Program-made: the position numbers and the translations under genes
Source of the DNA: Marinoscillum furvescens DSM 4134
GTDB lineage: Bacteria > Bacteroidota > Bacteroidia > Cytophagales > Cyclobacteriaceae
Direction: 5' to 3'
NCBI RefSeq assembly: GCF_003386095.1
Contig: NZ_QREG01000021.1
Coordinates: forward strand, 62,001 to 126,000
DNA length: 64,000 nt
Notes under the pieces: model-generated
Seen by the model: the letters and a program-made list of their open reading frames with translations, nothing else
Database searches by the model: none
What the model was told of the DNA's origin: nothing
In this document: positions 8,993 through 17,847 of the stretch, piece by piece
Layout: each line of letters opens with the position of its first letter
Numbering within the stretch: position 1 is the first letter of the stretch

Positions 8993-11551
8993 ATGTCCGA
9001 CGATATTGAAAATTTGCCTGATGAAGAATCAGGTTCGGCCGGATCTGGCCAGCAGATTATCCCGATTAATATAGAAGACGAAATGAGAGGTGCTTACATT
9101 GACTACTCAATGTCAGTGATCATCTCTCGGGCGCTTCCAGATGTGCGTGATGGTCTAAAACCCGTGCACAGGCGTATTTTATATGGGATGCTGGAGCTGG
9201 GTGTTAATTATAACAAGCCCTATAAGAAATCTGCAAGGATAGTAGGAGAGGTACTGGGTAAGTATCACCCCCATGGTGATTCCGCAGTATATGACACTAT
9301 GGTACGTATGGCGCAGCCCTGGTCGCTGCGCTACGAGCTGGTAGATGGTCAGGGAAACTTTGGGTCTGTTGATGGTGATTCGCCTGCAGCCATGCGTTAT
9401 ACCGAGGCACGGTTGAGACGTATCGCTGAAGAACTGCTCTCTGATATCAACAAAAACACGGTTGATTTCACCCCAAACTTTGACGATAGCTTAAAAGAGC
9501 CTTCCGTATTGCCGGGCAAACTGCCCAATCTGCTGCTCAATGGAGCAAGTGGTATTGCGGTAGGTATGGCTACTAACATGGCCCCTCACAACTTGTCAGA
9601 AGTAGTAGATGGCATCACAGCTTATATAGACAACAACGACATCAGCATAGATGAGCTGACTCAGCACATCAAGGCTCCCGATTTTCCTACAGGGGGGATC
9701 ATTTATGGGTACCAGGGAGTGCGTTCGGCATTCGAAACAGGCAGAGGAAGAGTCGTGCTGCGTGCCAAGGCAGAAGTAGAAACCCTCAAGTCTGGTAGAG
9801 AGCAAATTATTGTTACCGAGATACCTTATCTGGTCAACAAGGCCTCGATGATTGAGAAGACGGCTCAGTTGATCAATGAAAAGAAAATTGAAGGCATTTC
9901 TGATATCCGGGACGAATCGGATAGAGAAGGGATGCGTATTGTATATGAACTGAAGAAAGACACGATTCCGAACATCGTGTTGAATAACCTGTACAAACAA
10001 ACGCAGCTTCAGTCTTCATTTAGCGTAAACAACGTGGCTCTGGTCGGAGGAAGACCTAAGACGTTGAACCTGAAGGATATCATCAAGCACTATGTAGATC
10101 ACCGCCATGAGGTAGTGATCCGCAGAACGAAGTATGAACTGGAGGAGGCCGAGAAGCGAGCCCATATCCTGGAGGGATACCTGATAGCGCTTGACAATCT
10201 GGATGAGGTTATCGCCTTGATTCGAAATTCAAGAGACCCTGAAATAGCTAAAGCTGGTTTGATAGAAAACTTTAAGCTTTCGGAGATTCAGGCACGTGCT
10301 ATTCTGGATATGAGGCTTCAGAGACTCACTGGACTGGAGCGTGAAAAGATTCTCAAAGAATATGAGGAAGTAAAAGCACTCATTGAAGAGCTAAACGCTA
10401 TTTTGGCCGACGAAGGCAAGCGTATGGAAATCATCAAAGATGAGATTGCAGTGCTCAAGGATCGCTATGGTGATGAAAGGAGAACCTACATTGAGCATGC
10501 GGCTGATGAATTTACAGCCGAAGATATGATTCCGGATGATGAAATGGTCATTACCATTTCTCATGCTGGATATATCAAGCGAACACCGCTAATCGAATAC
10601 AAAACACAAGGTAGAGGTGGTGTAGGATCCAAAGCAGCTACATTTAAAGATGACGATTTCACTGAGCATCTGTTTATAGCTACAAACCACAACTACCTGC
10701 TGATTTTCACAGAGTTTGGAAAAGTCTTCTGGCATAAGGTGTGGGCCATTCCTGAGGGAAGTAAGATATCTAAGGGCCGGGCTATTCAAAACCTGATCAA
10801 CATCGACCCTGATGATAAGGTGCGAGCTGTGATCAATGTGAAGACCCTCACAGATCCAGACTATATCAATAACAACTTCCTGGTGATGTGTACCCAGCGA
10901 GGTATTATCAAAAAGACTTCTTTAGAAGCCTATAGTCGTCCGAGACAAAATGGTATCAACGCCATCACCATCAATGAAGGTGATAAGCTACTCAATGTAC
11001 GCCTTACGAATGGAGACAACCATATCGTGATCGCTTCCAATACGGGTAGAGCGATAAACTTCCATGAGTCTGATGTGAGAGCTATGGGAAGAATGGCCAC
11101 AGGTGTACGTGGTATTCGCATGGATGACAAAGAATATGTGGTTGGCATGGTCTGTGTAGATCATAAAGAACCGGCCAATTTGCTTGTGGTATCTGAAAAT
11201 GGATATGGCAAGCGATCAGAGTGGTCAGAATACCGTATTACCAAGCGAGGTAGTAAGGGAGTGAAGACCATGAAGATTACAGATAAAACCGGTGGATTGG
11301 TGGCCATAAAGGATGTAGAAGACACCGATCACCTCATGATTATCAATAGGTCTGGAATAGCAATACGAACTGAAGTAAGTAACCTGCGTGTGATGGGTAG
11401 AGCTACACAGGGCGTAAGACTGATCAGACTAAACGATGACGACCAAATCTCAGCTGTAGAAAAAATTTCTAATCTTGGCGAAGAAGATGAGGACGTTACG
11501 GATCAAAACGATCAGGAATCAACTGATCAAAATGAAGAAAACGTTGACTAA
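8993..11551 (+). CDS. gyrA: DNA gyrase subunit A
   Basis: GyrA cuts and religates DNA in the A2B2 gyrase, which introduces negative supercoils. The 852-residue protein shows the N-terminal breakage domain with catalytic Tyr136 in [10 protein letters not shown] and the quinolone-determining region [10 protein letters not shown], where Ser97 and Asp101 are the susceptible wild-type residues. A coiled coil of about 430-490 is followed by the C-terminal beta-pinwheel. The pinwheel contains QGRGGVG at 539-545, a variant of the GyrA box QRRGGKG. This favours gyrase over topoisomerase IV ParC. The protein ends in an acidic tail of Glu, Asp and Asn. The start ATG is 69 bases after the previous gene. 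Confidence 0.95.
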   Translation: MSDDIENLPDEESGSAGSGQQIIPINIEDEMRGAYIDYSMSVIISRALPDVRDGLKPVHRRILYGMLELGVNYNKPYKKSARIVGEVLGKYHPHGDSAVYDTMVRMAQPWSLRYELVDGQGNFGSVDGDSPAAMRYTEARLRRIAEELLSDINKNTVDFTPNFDDSLKEPSVLPGKLPNLLLNGASGIAVGMATNMAPHNLSEVVDGITAYIDNNDISIDELTQHIKAPDFPTGGIIYGYQGVRSAFETGRGRVVLRAKAEVETLKSGREQIIVTEIPYLVNKASMIEKTAQLINEKKIEGISDIRDESDREGMRIVYELKKDTIPNIVLNNLYKQTQLQSSFSVNNVALVGGRPKTLNLKDIIKHYVDHRHEVVIRRTKYELEEAEKRAHILEGYLIALDNLDEVIALIRNSRDPEIAKAGLIENFKLSEIQARAILDMRLQRLTGLEREKILKEYEEVKALIEELNAILADEGKRMEIIKDEIAVLKDRYGDERRTYIEHAADEFTAEDMIPDDEMVITISHAGYIKRTPLIEYKTQGRGGVGSKAATFKDDDFTEHLFIATNHNYLLIFTEFGKVFWHKVWAIPEGSKISKGRAIQNLINIDPDDKVRAVINVKTLTDPDYINNNFLVMCTQRGIIKKTSLEAYSRPRQNGINAITINEGDKLLNVRLTNGDNHIVIASNTGRAINFHESDVRAMGRMATGVRGIRMDDKEYVVGMVCVDHKEPANLLVVSENGYGKRSEWSEYRITKRGSKGVKTMKITDKTGGLVAIKDVEDTDHLMIINRSGIAIRTEVSNLRVMGRATQGVRLIRLNDDDQISAVEKISNLGEEDEDVTDQNDQESTDQNEENVD

Positions 11552-11579
11552 TTACACTAACAACAGACACACATCTACA

Positions 11580-12749
11580 ATGAAACGTACTTACATCTTA
11601 GCGGTGGCCATGGTACTTGCAGTTGCAGGCTATGCCCAAAAGAAACCGAAAATTAATAAGGCGAATTCGGCCAGAGAAAATGGAGACCTGGTAGAAGCCA
11701 AGTCGATTATTGATGCGGCGATAGAGCATGAAAAGACCAAAGATGATGGTAAAACCTGGTATTACAGAGGGTTGATTTATGCTACACTTGATACCACCTC
11801 CAATGAGCAGTTTTCAGCTCTTGCAGAAAATGCACTTGAGGAAGCAACGGAGGCGTTTGCAAAGGCCGAAGAAATTGATCCTGAAGGTAAAAACTATTAC
11901 GTATCTGGTGAATTTGGTATTCCAGTGCTGATGGAGCAGCAGATTAGCAACTATTACTCTCATTACTACAACAAAGCAGTGACGGCTTTTCAAAATAGCG
12001 AATTTGAGGAGGCTGTAGAAGCATTTGAAAACTCTTATGCCATAGTGCCAGAAGATACCAACTCTTATGTAAACGCTGCTTATGCTGCTCACAATGGAGA
12101 GTTGTACGATGATGCTGTTAGAAACTATCGTTTGGCGATAGACAATGGAGCTACTAGCAAGGACTTGTACTACAACTATGTAAACATCCTGGCAACTGCT
12201 ATGGGTGAAAAGGAAAAAGCACTGGAGGTAATTGATGAAGCATTGGAGCAATTCCCTGCGGATGGGCCACTTTCTAAGAACAAAGTAAATATTCTAATAG
12301 AGTTGGGTAAGATAGACGAGGCTAAAGGAAACCTGGAAGATGCTATCAAATCTGAACCGGACAATGAAAACCTTTACTTCACCTTAGGAGTGCTGTATGA
12401 TGAGCTAGACAATATGGAAAAAGCCAATGAGGCTTACAAGTCGGCGATAGAAATCAACCCAGAGCACTACGAGTCAAACTTTAACTATGGTGTAAATCTG
12501 ATCAACTCAGCCAATGAAATCATCAAGGAAAGTAATAATCTGGGTATGAGTAAGGCGGATCAGAAAAAAGCTAAGGAGCTTGAGCCTGTAATCCAGGAGA
12601 AACTAAAAGAGGCACTGCCTCAGTGGGAGCACATTCACAAAATTGCCCCAACTGACAAAACAGCCATAGAAACACTGGCATACATTTACACTCAATTGAA
12701 AATGTATGATAAAGCTGAAGAGATGAGTGAAAAGCTCGATAATCTTTAG
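11580..12749 (+). CDS. Exported tetratricopeptide-repeat protein
   Basis: The start is placed at ATG 11580 because it gives a clean signal peptide (MKRTYILAVAMVLAVAGYAQ). Upstream in-frame starts would place it inside gyrA and bury the signal. The mature protein, about 370 residues, is a chain of TPR-like helical repeats, including AVEAFENSYAIVPEDTNSYV, ALEVIDEALEQFPADGPLS, AKGNLEDAIKSEPDNENLYF and ANEAYKSAIEINPEHYESN. Such proteins are periplasmic protein-binding scaffolds, but the partner is not evident. It follows gyrA by only 28 bases and ends at a strong terminator, so gyrA and this gene form a likely two-gene unit. Confidence 0.85.
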   Translation: MKRTYILAVAMVLAVAGYAQKKPKINKANSARENGDLVEAKSIIDAAIEHEKTKDDGKTWYYRGLIYATLDTTSNEQFSALAENALEEATEAFAKAEEIDPEGKNYYVSGEFGIPVLMEQQISNYYSHYYNKAVTAFQNSEFEEAVEAFENSYAIVPEDTNSYVNAAYAAHNGELYDDAVRNYRLAIDNGATSKDLYYNYVNILATAMGEKEKALEVIDEALEQFPADGPLSKNKVNILIELGKIDEAKGNLEDAIKSEPDNENLYFTLGVLYDELDNMEKANEAYKSAIEINPEHYESNFNYGVNLINSANEIIKESNNLGMSKADQKKAKELEPVIQEKLKEALPQWEHIHKIAPTDKTAIETLAYIYTQLKMYDKAEEMSEKLDNL

Positions 12750-12771
12750 TCCAAATAGTATTTCATGATAG

Positions 12772-12810
12772 AAAAGCCTTCAAACGCACGTTGTTTGAAG
12801 GCTTTTTTGT
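12772..12810 (+). terminator. Terminator of the gyrA-TPR transcript
   Basis: AAGCCTTCAAAC (12774-12785) pairs with GTTTGAAGGCTT (12793-12804) over a seven-base loop and is followed by a T run. This is a textbook intrinsic terminator on the plus strand. Confidence 0.9.
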
Positions 12811-12974
12811 TTACTTTTATTGCATCACCACAAGGCATTTAGTCTTTTGGCGATTACTTCAATATACCACCATGTTCTCGTTGACACGACCAATAGTCTA
12901 GTTGACTCTATTTTAATGAAATTTACAAACGTAGATTTCCGAACTTTAACCAACAACCCCAAAAAACAGGTGGT

Positions 12975-13379
12975 ATGAGCACAATCACTATTTCTGCAAA
13001 AAGCATTGACGATTTAAATTTCGTTTACAAGCGACTCAAGAAGGACTTTAAAGCTGAAGGTTCTATTAAACTGAACCAACAAAGTATGGATTATGAATTG
13101 GTCCTATTTAGAAGTGAGCTCGATGGATCACTGAAGGCGCTTTGTGAAAAAGTGATTGAGACAGCAGATCTGATGGAAGATGAAGAATCTTTCGAAAACC
13201 TTACCAGAGAAAAGCTATTGGAGTTTATGCAGGCAGATAGGCCCCCAATATCTCTAAAACCTCTTCACGGAGCCTGGAAAGAGCTGACACCTGAAAAACG
13301 CGAAGCTTGCTACAACTATCTTTGTGAGGAAATGGAATTGGAAGTTCCAGAGAATCAATCAAAAGAAATAACGCTATAA
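12975..13379 (+). CDS. Small acidic protein of unknown function
   Basis: This is a 134-residue soluble protein with ATG at 12975 preceded by CAGGTGG. There is no signal peptide or membrane segment. It reads as an alpha/beta N-terminal half (TITISAKSIDDLNFVYKRLKKDF, then EGSIKLNQQSMDYELVLFRSEL) and a helical, acidic C-terminal half (KLLEFMQADR, ELTPEKREACYNYLCEEMELEVPE). I do not recognise it. It stands between two terminators, so it is a monocistronic gene. A compact regulator or adaptor would fit its size, but nothing in the sequence demonstrates this. Confidence 0.7.
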   Translation: MSTITISAKSIDDLNFVYKRLKKDFKAEGSIKLNQQSMDYELVLFRSELDGSLKALCEKVIETADLMEDEESFENLTREKLLEFMQADRPPISLKPLHGAWKELTPEKREACYNYLCEEMELEVPENQSKEITL

Positions 13380-13398
13380 AACCACGGATTTTTATACT

Positions 13399-13433
13399 TA
13401 AAAAGCCCATTGGAAACAATCGGGCTTTTTTTA
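13399..13433 (+). terminator. Terminator after the 134-residue protein gene
   Basis: AAAAGCCCATTG and CAATCGGGCTTTTTT (about 13401-13430) form a stem around a GAAA loop with one offset base, followed by seven T residues. It acts on the plus strand, and the A run on the left arm also permits reverse use. Confidence 0.88.
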
Positions 13434-13465
13434 TATCCTTGGATCTAAATTTGTGCCTCAGCAGT

Positions 13466-14131
13466 ATGACCCTAAAATATCGACTTATCTTTCCTGTATT
13501 GATATTGATGCTTTGCCAGGCATGTCAAGATTTGACTCCCGCACAAATCAGCGGTCTTTGGAGACTGGATGCACTAAATATTGATGGTTTTGAGAAGCCG
13601 GTAGATCAGCTATACATGCAGCTTCAGCCAAATGGGAGCTTTGCCGTGACCCGACCAGCAGGAGATTTAGTGGGTACCTATGAACTGCACAATGGAGAAA
13701 TTCATTTCAATAGTCCACATACGCCCTGGTGGAATGACGCATGGAGCCTCCAATTGATTCAGAGGCAATTGCGACTTAGAGGCAAAAAAGCGCCGTATTT
13801 TACTACTTTTCTCACTTTTACCCCTGTAGAAAAAATCCCTGATTTTGATGAATTTGAGGAAGAACTAGTAGGAAATTGGGTGCTTTACCGTATTCGAAAA
13901 AAAGGTAAAAAAACGTTTCCAGCTCAAACTTATATGTCGTTTACCCCAGTTAGCTACTTGCTAAGCGTAGATGGCAAAACGCAAGAACGGGGCGGTCTCA
14001 AAGTAGATCCGCGTCACCGAAAGCTCATTTTTGAAAATCAGGAGACTGCATGGAAGGCCTGGTTTTACGGACGAGAACTACGGCTATCCAATGCCGAATT
14101 GGAGTTGGAATATTCGCTTCGTCGCCAATAG
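13466..14131 (+). CDS. Predicted lipoprotein, lipocalin-like repeat type
   Basis: ATG 13466 is preferred over an upstream TTG (13439) because it begins a compact lipoprotein signal, MTLKYRLIFPVLILMLCQAC, with the lipidated Cys at about 20. The mature protein, about 200 residues, has two halves that each open with a Gly-x-Trp motif (ISGLWRLDALNIDG and LVGNWVLYRIRKKG) and contain beta strands with FAVTRPAGDLVGTYEL. This suggests a duplicated lipocalin-like or DUF4488-type fold. The function is unknown. Its stop is only 8 bases from the end of the convergent hrpB gene, with no visible terminator between. Confidence 0.7.
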   Translation: MTLKYRLIFPVLILMLCQACQDLTPAQISGLWRLDALNIDGFEKPVDQLYMQLQPNGSFAVTRPAGDLVGTYELHNGEIHFNSPHTPWWNDAWSLQLIQRQLRLRGKKAPYFTTFLTFTPVEKIPDFDEFEEELVGNWVLYRIRKKGKKTFPAQTYMSFTPVSYLLSVDGKTQERGGLKVDPRHRKLIFENQETAWKAWFYGRELRLSNAELELEYSLRRQ

Positions 14132-14139
14132 AAGCAAGA

Positions 14140-16623
14140 TCACTTTTTTCGTTTTACTCCACGCACTGCTTCTGCGATCCACGGATCGTCCGGCCAGTGA
14201 TGTTTGGGGTATCGTCGTTTTAGATCTTTTCGCACTTCATAGTACGTTTCATTCCAAAAACTTTTCAGGTCTGAGGTGATTTGAACAGGCTTAAATCCTG
14301 GGGAGAGTAGCTGAAGTAATACTGCTGTCTTTCCCTGATTGATTCGTGGAGTTTCCGCTAGTCCAAACATTTCCTGAAGGCGTACTTTCAAGAAAGGAGC
14401 CTCGCCATCGGTGCGGTATTCGAGCTTTATTTTACTGCCACTGGGGACCTCTATCTGATTTGGTGTGAGCTCATCCAGTAGTTGTTGTTGGTCGAATGCT
14501 AGACTAAAATGCAAAACCTCGCTAAGGTCAATTTTTTTGAGGTCTTCGGGAGTTTCTACGCCTTCCAGGTAAGGGGTGATCCATTGCTCACAATTTGCCA
14601 GTAAGGTGCGTGTACTCACATCAGGCCAGCCTTCATCTGGATTCCACTTGCGTAGCGAAAGTACTTTGGCTTGCCATCGTATCACATGCTCACTCCAATT
14701 GAGCAATTGTTCGCCTTCCTTTATTAAGGCTTTACATATAGCCTGTTTGATTTCTTCTTCGTCCGGGTCATCGATTGGTTTAGATTGGAGCACTATGCTG
14801 CCTATGCGCAAATCTCTAGAGGCAATTAGCCCACCTTTGCGTGTGTCCCAGGTGACCATTTCGCGTTCTTGCACCAGTGGTGCAAGGTCTCGTGGGTTTA
14901 GCGGAGCCGCCAAAAAAATCTTTCCCATGCCATCACGAGCGTCCATATGCGCTACGGCGAGCCACGGCTCATGTGCCAGGTCATCCCTATGACCTACCAT
15001 GGCGAGTTTGCCATTGGCCAACTGAAATTGGGCGTTGTTGCCAGGACGTGAATGGGCAATGCGCTCAGGATATGCCTGGCAGAGCAACAGCCCCGTTTCA
15101 AATGGATCTACAGGGCTGTTGTCAGCTTCAATTTTGAAAAGTTGACGATAGGATTGGGCTACCTTTTCAATTCGAGCAAATTTTTTACCCAATCGGTTTT
15201 CTCCTCTTAACCGACGCAGTTCTTCTAGCCTTAGGTTGATGTCTATTCCACTCTCTTTAGGTAGCGGGTCACGTTCTTCCAATAGCGCACCTATGTCTGT
15301 ACCCAGAGCCAGAGCGTCTTCCTCTGCGGCTTTTATGAGCATGTGGGCTATTCTGGGATGACAGGGTAGCTTATGCAGCTCTTCTCCATGCTGTGTGAGT
15401 TTGTCGTCTTCCAGAGCTTCTATTTCATGCAGCATATTTCTGGCTTGAGCCAAAGCTCCTGAAGGAGGAGGGTCGAGCCAAACCAGGTCGTTTGGGTTTT
15501 GAATTCCCCATTTGGCCAGATCCAAAACCAATGGTGCCAGATCGGCTTCCATAATTTCTGGAGTGCGGTGCGCTTGAAGCTGAGCATGCGTGGCTTTTGT
15601 CCACATTCGGTAGCATACGCCAGGGCCAAGCCGTCCGGCTCGGCCTGCACGTTGATCGGCGGCATCAATAGATACTGGAACAGTTACTAGTTTTGAGAGC
15701 CCAGAGGAAGGGTCAAATTTAGACTTTCGGGCAAACCCAGTGTCTACTACTGTGGTGATGCCTTCGATGGTGAGGCTCGTTTCTGCTATACTGGTAGCCA
15801 ATACAATTTTCCTTTTGCCTTCCTTGTCAGGCATAATAGCAGCAAATTGTTTGTTTTGAGGTAGCTGGCCATACAAAGGGTGGATAGCAAAGCTTTTGAG
15901 CTCTTTGCGCAGGAGTTCTTCACATTTTCGAATCTCACCTTCACCCGGGAAAAATGCCAGAATATCTCCAGGCTGTTCACGGCTGGCTTGAAGAATGGTG
16001 CGAGCAGTGAGTTCTGGCAACATCATCAGGTCATTTTCTCCAGTATAAAGTACGTCTACAGGGTATTGCCTTCCTTTACTAGCTATCGTCGGAGAGCTTA
16101 GTAGATCCGATAGTTGAGGCATGTCGAGTGTGGCAGACATGATAACTATGCGGAGATCTTCTCTTAGCACTTGTTGTGCTTCTCTGCAAAGGGCTAGTGC
16201 TACGTCTGCATGGATGCTCCTTTCATGAAATTCATCAAAGATAATCAGGCCTACGCCTTCCAGTGCATTGTCTGAATGCAGCATACGGGTCAGAATACCC
16301 TCTGTGACAACCTCTATTTTAGTGGCTTCTGATACTCGATTATCAAACCGAACCCTATAGCCAATTTCTTTACCCACCTGGGTGCCATTGAGGTCAGACA
16401 TTCGTGCGGCGATAGATCGTGCCGCAAGTCTCCTGGGTTCAAGCATCAGAATCTTTTGGCCCGAAAGCCATGGTTCGTTCAGCAGTGCCAGCGGCAATAC
16501 TGTACTTTTTCCGGCACCGGGAGGAGCATTTACGATCAGGCAATTGCTGGTAGCCAGATGTTTTTTGGTATCGTCTAGTACCTCGCGAATGGGCAGGTCT
16601 GTGCTGTATGGGTCGAATGCCAA
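14140..16623 (-). CDS. hrpB: ATP-dependent RNA helicase HrpB
   Basis: This is a DEAH-box helicase of 827 residues, the usual HrpB length. The Walker A site APPGAGKST is at 33-41. The DEFH form of motif II is in IIFDEFHERS, motif III is SATLD, and motif VI lies in DQRAGRAGRLG. The later part has the HA2/OB-like region, and the C-terminal HrpB domain ends in RYPKHHWPDDPW, a family hallmark. HrpB homologues are thought to act on RNA, but their exact substrate is poorly known. The gene is convergent with the lipoprotein gene downstream and divergent from the glycosyltransferase gene, about 100 bases away. Confidence 0.95.
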   Translation of the reverse strand: MAFDPYSTDLPIREVLDDTKKHLATSNCLIVNAPPGAGKSTVLPLALLNEPWLSGQKILMLEPRRLAARSIAARMSDLNGTQVGKEIGYRVRFDNRVSEATKIEVVTEGILTRMLHSDNALEGVGLIIFDEFHERSIHADVALALCREAQQVLREDLRIVIMSATLDMPQLSDLLSSPTIASKGRQYPVDVLYTGENDLMMLPELTARTILQASREQPGDILAFFPGEGEIRKCEELLRKELKSFAIHPLYGQLPQNKQFAAIMPDKEGKRKIVLATSIAETSLTIEGITTVVDTGFARKSKFDPSSGLSKLVTVPVSIDAADQRAGRAGRLGPGVCYRMWTKATHAQLQAHRTPEIMEADLAPLVLDLAKWGIQNPNDLVWLDPPPSGALAQARNMLHEIEALEDDKLTQHGEELHKLPCHPRIAHMLIKAAEEDALALGTDIGALLEERDPLPKESGIDINLRLEELRRLRGENRLGKKFARIEKVAQSYRQLFKIEADNSPVDPFETGLLLCQAYPERIAHSRPGNNAQFQLANGKLAMVGHRDDLAHEPWLAVAHMDARDGMGKIFLAAPLNPRDLAPLVQEREMVTWDTRKGGLIASRDLRIGSIVLQSKPIDDPDEEEIKQAICKALIKEGEQLLNWSEHVIRWQAKVLSLRKWNPDEGWPDVSTRTLLANCEQWITPYLEGVETPEDLKKIDLSEVLHFSLAFDQQQLLDELTPNQIEVPSGSKIKLEYRTDGEAPFLKVRLQEMFGLAETPRINQGKTAVLLQLLSPGFKPVQITSDLKSFWNETYYEVRKDLKRRYPKHHWPDDPWIAEAVRGVKRKK

Positions 16624-16722
16624 ATCCTGAATGGGTTTAGTGAAGTGCGAAATTAAGGGATTTGGTCCGAATTGCGGCGGGTAGGAGGTGAGGGTTATGC
16701 CGGATTGACTAGGTTTGCCGTC

Positions 16723-17754
16723 ATGTCAAAAGCTCAGCAAACTCAACCCCTGGTGTCTATAATCATGGCCGTTAAAGATACAGCCCCTTATCTGGAAGAG
16801 TGTTTGGACTCTATACTGGCACAAACCTATACCAACTGGGAGTTAATTGCTGTAAACGATCATTCTACAGATCGAACGCCGGAGATATTGAGGGAGTACG
16901 AGCAAAAAGATGAGCGGGTTCGGGTGTTTGATAGTCATAAACCACGCTTGATCCCGACACTTCAGGTAGGATATGCTCAGGCCAGGGGTGAGCTTATCAA
17001 TCGAATGGATTCGGACGATCGCATGCCTGCAAAAAAGCTTGAGGTGCTGGTAAATGCATGGCTTCCTCATGGTAAGGGAACGATCATTGCCGGAGGCACG
17101 GAGCATTTTGTGGAAGAGGGAGAGGTAGGTGATGGCTTTTTACGCTATGAACGCTGGCTCAATCATGTGGCCAGGACCAGTACGCATTATCAAGAGATTT
17201 ATAAAGAATGCGTCATTCCTTCCCATTGTTGGATCATACATCGTGATGATTTTGATTCGGTAGGAGCGTTTGACCCGGTGGTCTATCCGGAGGATTATGA
17301 CTTGTGCTTTAGGTTTTATCAAAATGGCTTACGCGTAATAGGTGTTGATAAGGTGTTGCACTATTGGCGGGACAGGTCGCAGCGAATCTCACGTACTTGG
17401 GAGGAGTATAAGGATAATCGCTACTTTGAGTTGAAACTCCGCTATTTCTATGAGTTGGATCGTGATAGCCGTAGACCGCTTGTTATTTGGGGGGCAGGCC
17501 GAAATGGAAAGGATCTTATCAGGCTTTTGCAGCCCAGAGAAAAGGAGAGCCAGCTACATTGGGTATGTGACAATGATCGGAAGATAGGTAAGGATATTTA
17601 TGGCATTCGCATGGAAGGGTGCGACGCTATTTTGTCCCTTGACCGTCCACAGATCCTTATTGTAGTTTCTGCACCTGATGATGTAGCGGAAATTCGACAG
17701 CAGCTAATCGCCTGGGGCAAGCAACCAGTGACAGACTATTGGTTTTTTGTGTGA
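16723..17754 (+). CDS. Family 2 glycosyltransferase with C-terminal nucleotide-binding-like domain
   Basis: I place the start at ATG 16723 (MSKAQQTQPLVSIIMAV). An upstream TTG at 16672 would add 17 residues without homology. The GT-A fold is plain: VSIIMAVKDTAPYLEECLDSIL, VNDHSTDRT, then a DxD-type site in NRMDSDDRMP and the acceptor region FDPVVYPEDYDLCFRF. This is the pattern of enzymes that transfer sugars from nucleotide donors. A second module, from about residue 255, reads VIWGAGRNGKDLIRLL and CDNDRKIGKDIYG, a Rossmann-like segment often fused to such transferases. Substrate and product are unknown, and no polysaccharide cluster surrounds it. Confidence 0.88.
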   Translation: MSKAQQTQPLVSIIMAVKDTAPYLEECLDSILAQTYTNWELIAVNDHSTDRTPEILREYEQKDERVRVFDSHKPRLIPTLQVGYAQARGELINRMDSDDRMPAKKLEVLVNAWLPHGKGTIIAGGTEHFVEEGEVGDGFLRYERWLNHVARTSTHYQEIYKECVIPSHCWIIHRDDFDSVGAFDPVVYPEDYDLCFRFYQNGLRVIGVDKVLHYWRDRSQRISRTWEEYKDNRYFELKLRYFYELDRDSRRPLVIWGAGRNGKDLIRLLQPREKESQLHWVCDNDRKIGKDIYGIRMEGCDAILSLDRPQILIVVSAPDDVAEIRQQLIAWGKQPVTDYWFFV

Positions 17755-17847
17755 TTTCTGACAGCTATTTGGCCTTTTGGCATAAAAAAAACACATATCG
17801 GCATATCGGGTGCACAGAATTAGGTAATTTTCTACCGATCAACCGAA

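Noticed and set aside
11814-12251. 145-codon minus-strand ORF inside the TPR gene
   Set aside because: It is a mirror of TPR repeats with many Ile, Val and Phe, and no ribosome site or domain.
14576-14992. 138-codon plus-strand ORF inside hrpB
   Set aside because: It is antisense to the conserved helicase domain; the product is rich in Ser and Arg with no domain.
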